Below are positions 63,810-64,000 of a stretch of DNA of 64,000 bases, piece by piece. The notes under the pieces are model-generated. The model searched no databases, was not told the DNA's origin, and saw nothing but the letters and a program-made list of their open reading frames with translations. This stretch comes from Prochilodus magdalenae. Lineage: Eukaryota; Chordata; Actinopteri; Characiformes; Prochilodontidae. Position numbers and translations under genes: made by a program. Location: NCBI GenBank assembly GCA_024036415.1, contig JAMWET010003120.1:12501-76500 (forward strand). The letters are read 5' to 3'. Position 1 is the stretch's first letter; every line of letters starts with the position of its first letter.

Positions 63810-64000
63810 TTTTAGGCATTTAGCTGACGCTCTTATTCAGAACGACTTATGAGGTTATTTGTTTTACAGGTAGGCCAGTGCAGTGTTAGGAGTCTTGCCC
63901 AAGGACTCTTATCAGTGTAACTCAACATTTGCTACCTAGACTGGGATTCGAAGCTTCGTCTCCTATATGGGGTGATAGCTCTCTGGTGGGTAGTGGTGTT
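63810..64000 (-). mobile_element. tRNA-derived SINE, reverse copy cut by the window edge
   Basis: Reads as the reverse of the 19099 copy: 'ggcatttagctgacgctctt' at the tail side, then 'aggagtcttgcccaaggact' and 'gactgggattcgaagctt' (box B reversed). The box A end is near or beyond position 64000. Confidence 0.78.

Overview
This window is vertebrate nuclear DNA, almost certainly from a ray-finned fish. It is intron-rich, dense with Tc1-like transposon remnants, miniature inverted-repeat elements (MITEs), tRNA-derived SINEs, micro- and minisatellites, and has no bacterial-type gene packing. I could reconstruct three protein-coding loci by reading exons, checking GT-AG splice sites and following phase: raf1 (+, complete coding part, 16 exons, 6743-27018, 639 codons), pparg (-, complete coding part, 6 exons, 49227-34721, 479 codons) and the last two recognisable exons of a synapsin gene, most likely syn2 (-, 58253-56134). 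The order RAF1 / PPARG / SYN2 and their relative orientations match the human 3p25 block. MKRN2 and TSEN2, which lie between PPARG and RAF1 in human, are not visible in the 7.7 kb gap here. The repeat style suggests an otophysan fish such as a catfish or characin, but that is a weak guess.

Layout. 1-6742: upstream of raf1, with a possible 3' end of a minus-strand neighbour at the extreme left, a non-LTR retrotransposon 3' end, and decayed Tc1-like copies. 6743-27018: raf1 with RAS-binding, C1 and kinase parts in the expected order; introns hold a long-inverted-repeat element, MITEs, a LINE fragment, a Tc1-like element and a SINE. 27019-34720: raf1 3' region and the gap to pparg, with an inverted pair of Tc1-like remnants, a 1.8 kb tandem array rich in 'gggttct/agaaccc' motifs and a third Tc1-like remnant just beyond the pparg stop codon. 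34721-49284: pparg, whose introns are filled with a roughly 80-bp satellite, a roughly 42-bp minisatellite made of transposon-end sequence, a minisatellite inside an inverted-repeat element and an array of roughly 220-bp palindromic units. 49570-51240: a 54-bp minisatellite just 5' of the first pparg coding exon. 51980-56100: a Tc1-like core repeated three times, another inverted-repeat element and a LINE 3' tail. 56134-58253: synapsin exons. 58254-64000: no recognised coding sequence, with a local duplication, an AT-rich array, part of an inverted-repeat element and a SINE running off the edge.

The three genes are not an operon-like unit. RAF1 is a cytosolic RAS effector kinase, PPARG a nuclear receptor and synapsin a synaptic-vesicle phosphoprotein; they are linked by ancestral synteny. 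The two points I consider most worth attention are the PPARG ligand pocket, where several polar ligand-contact residues of the human receptor are replaced, and the repeated growth of tandem arrays from transposon ends inside and around pparg.
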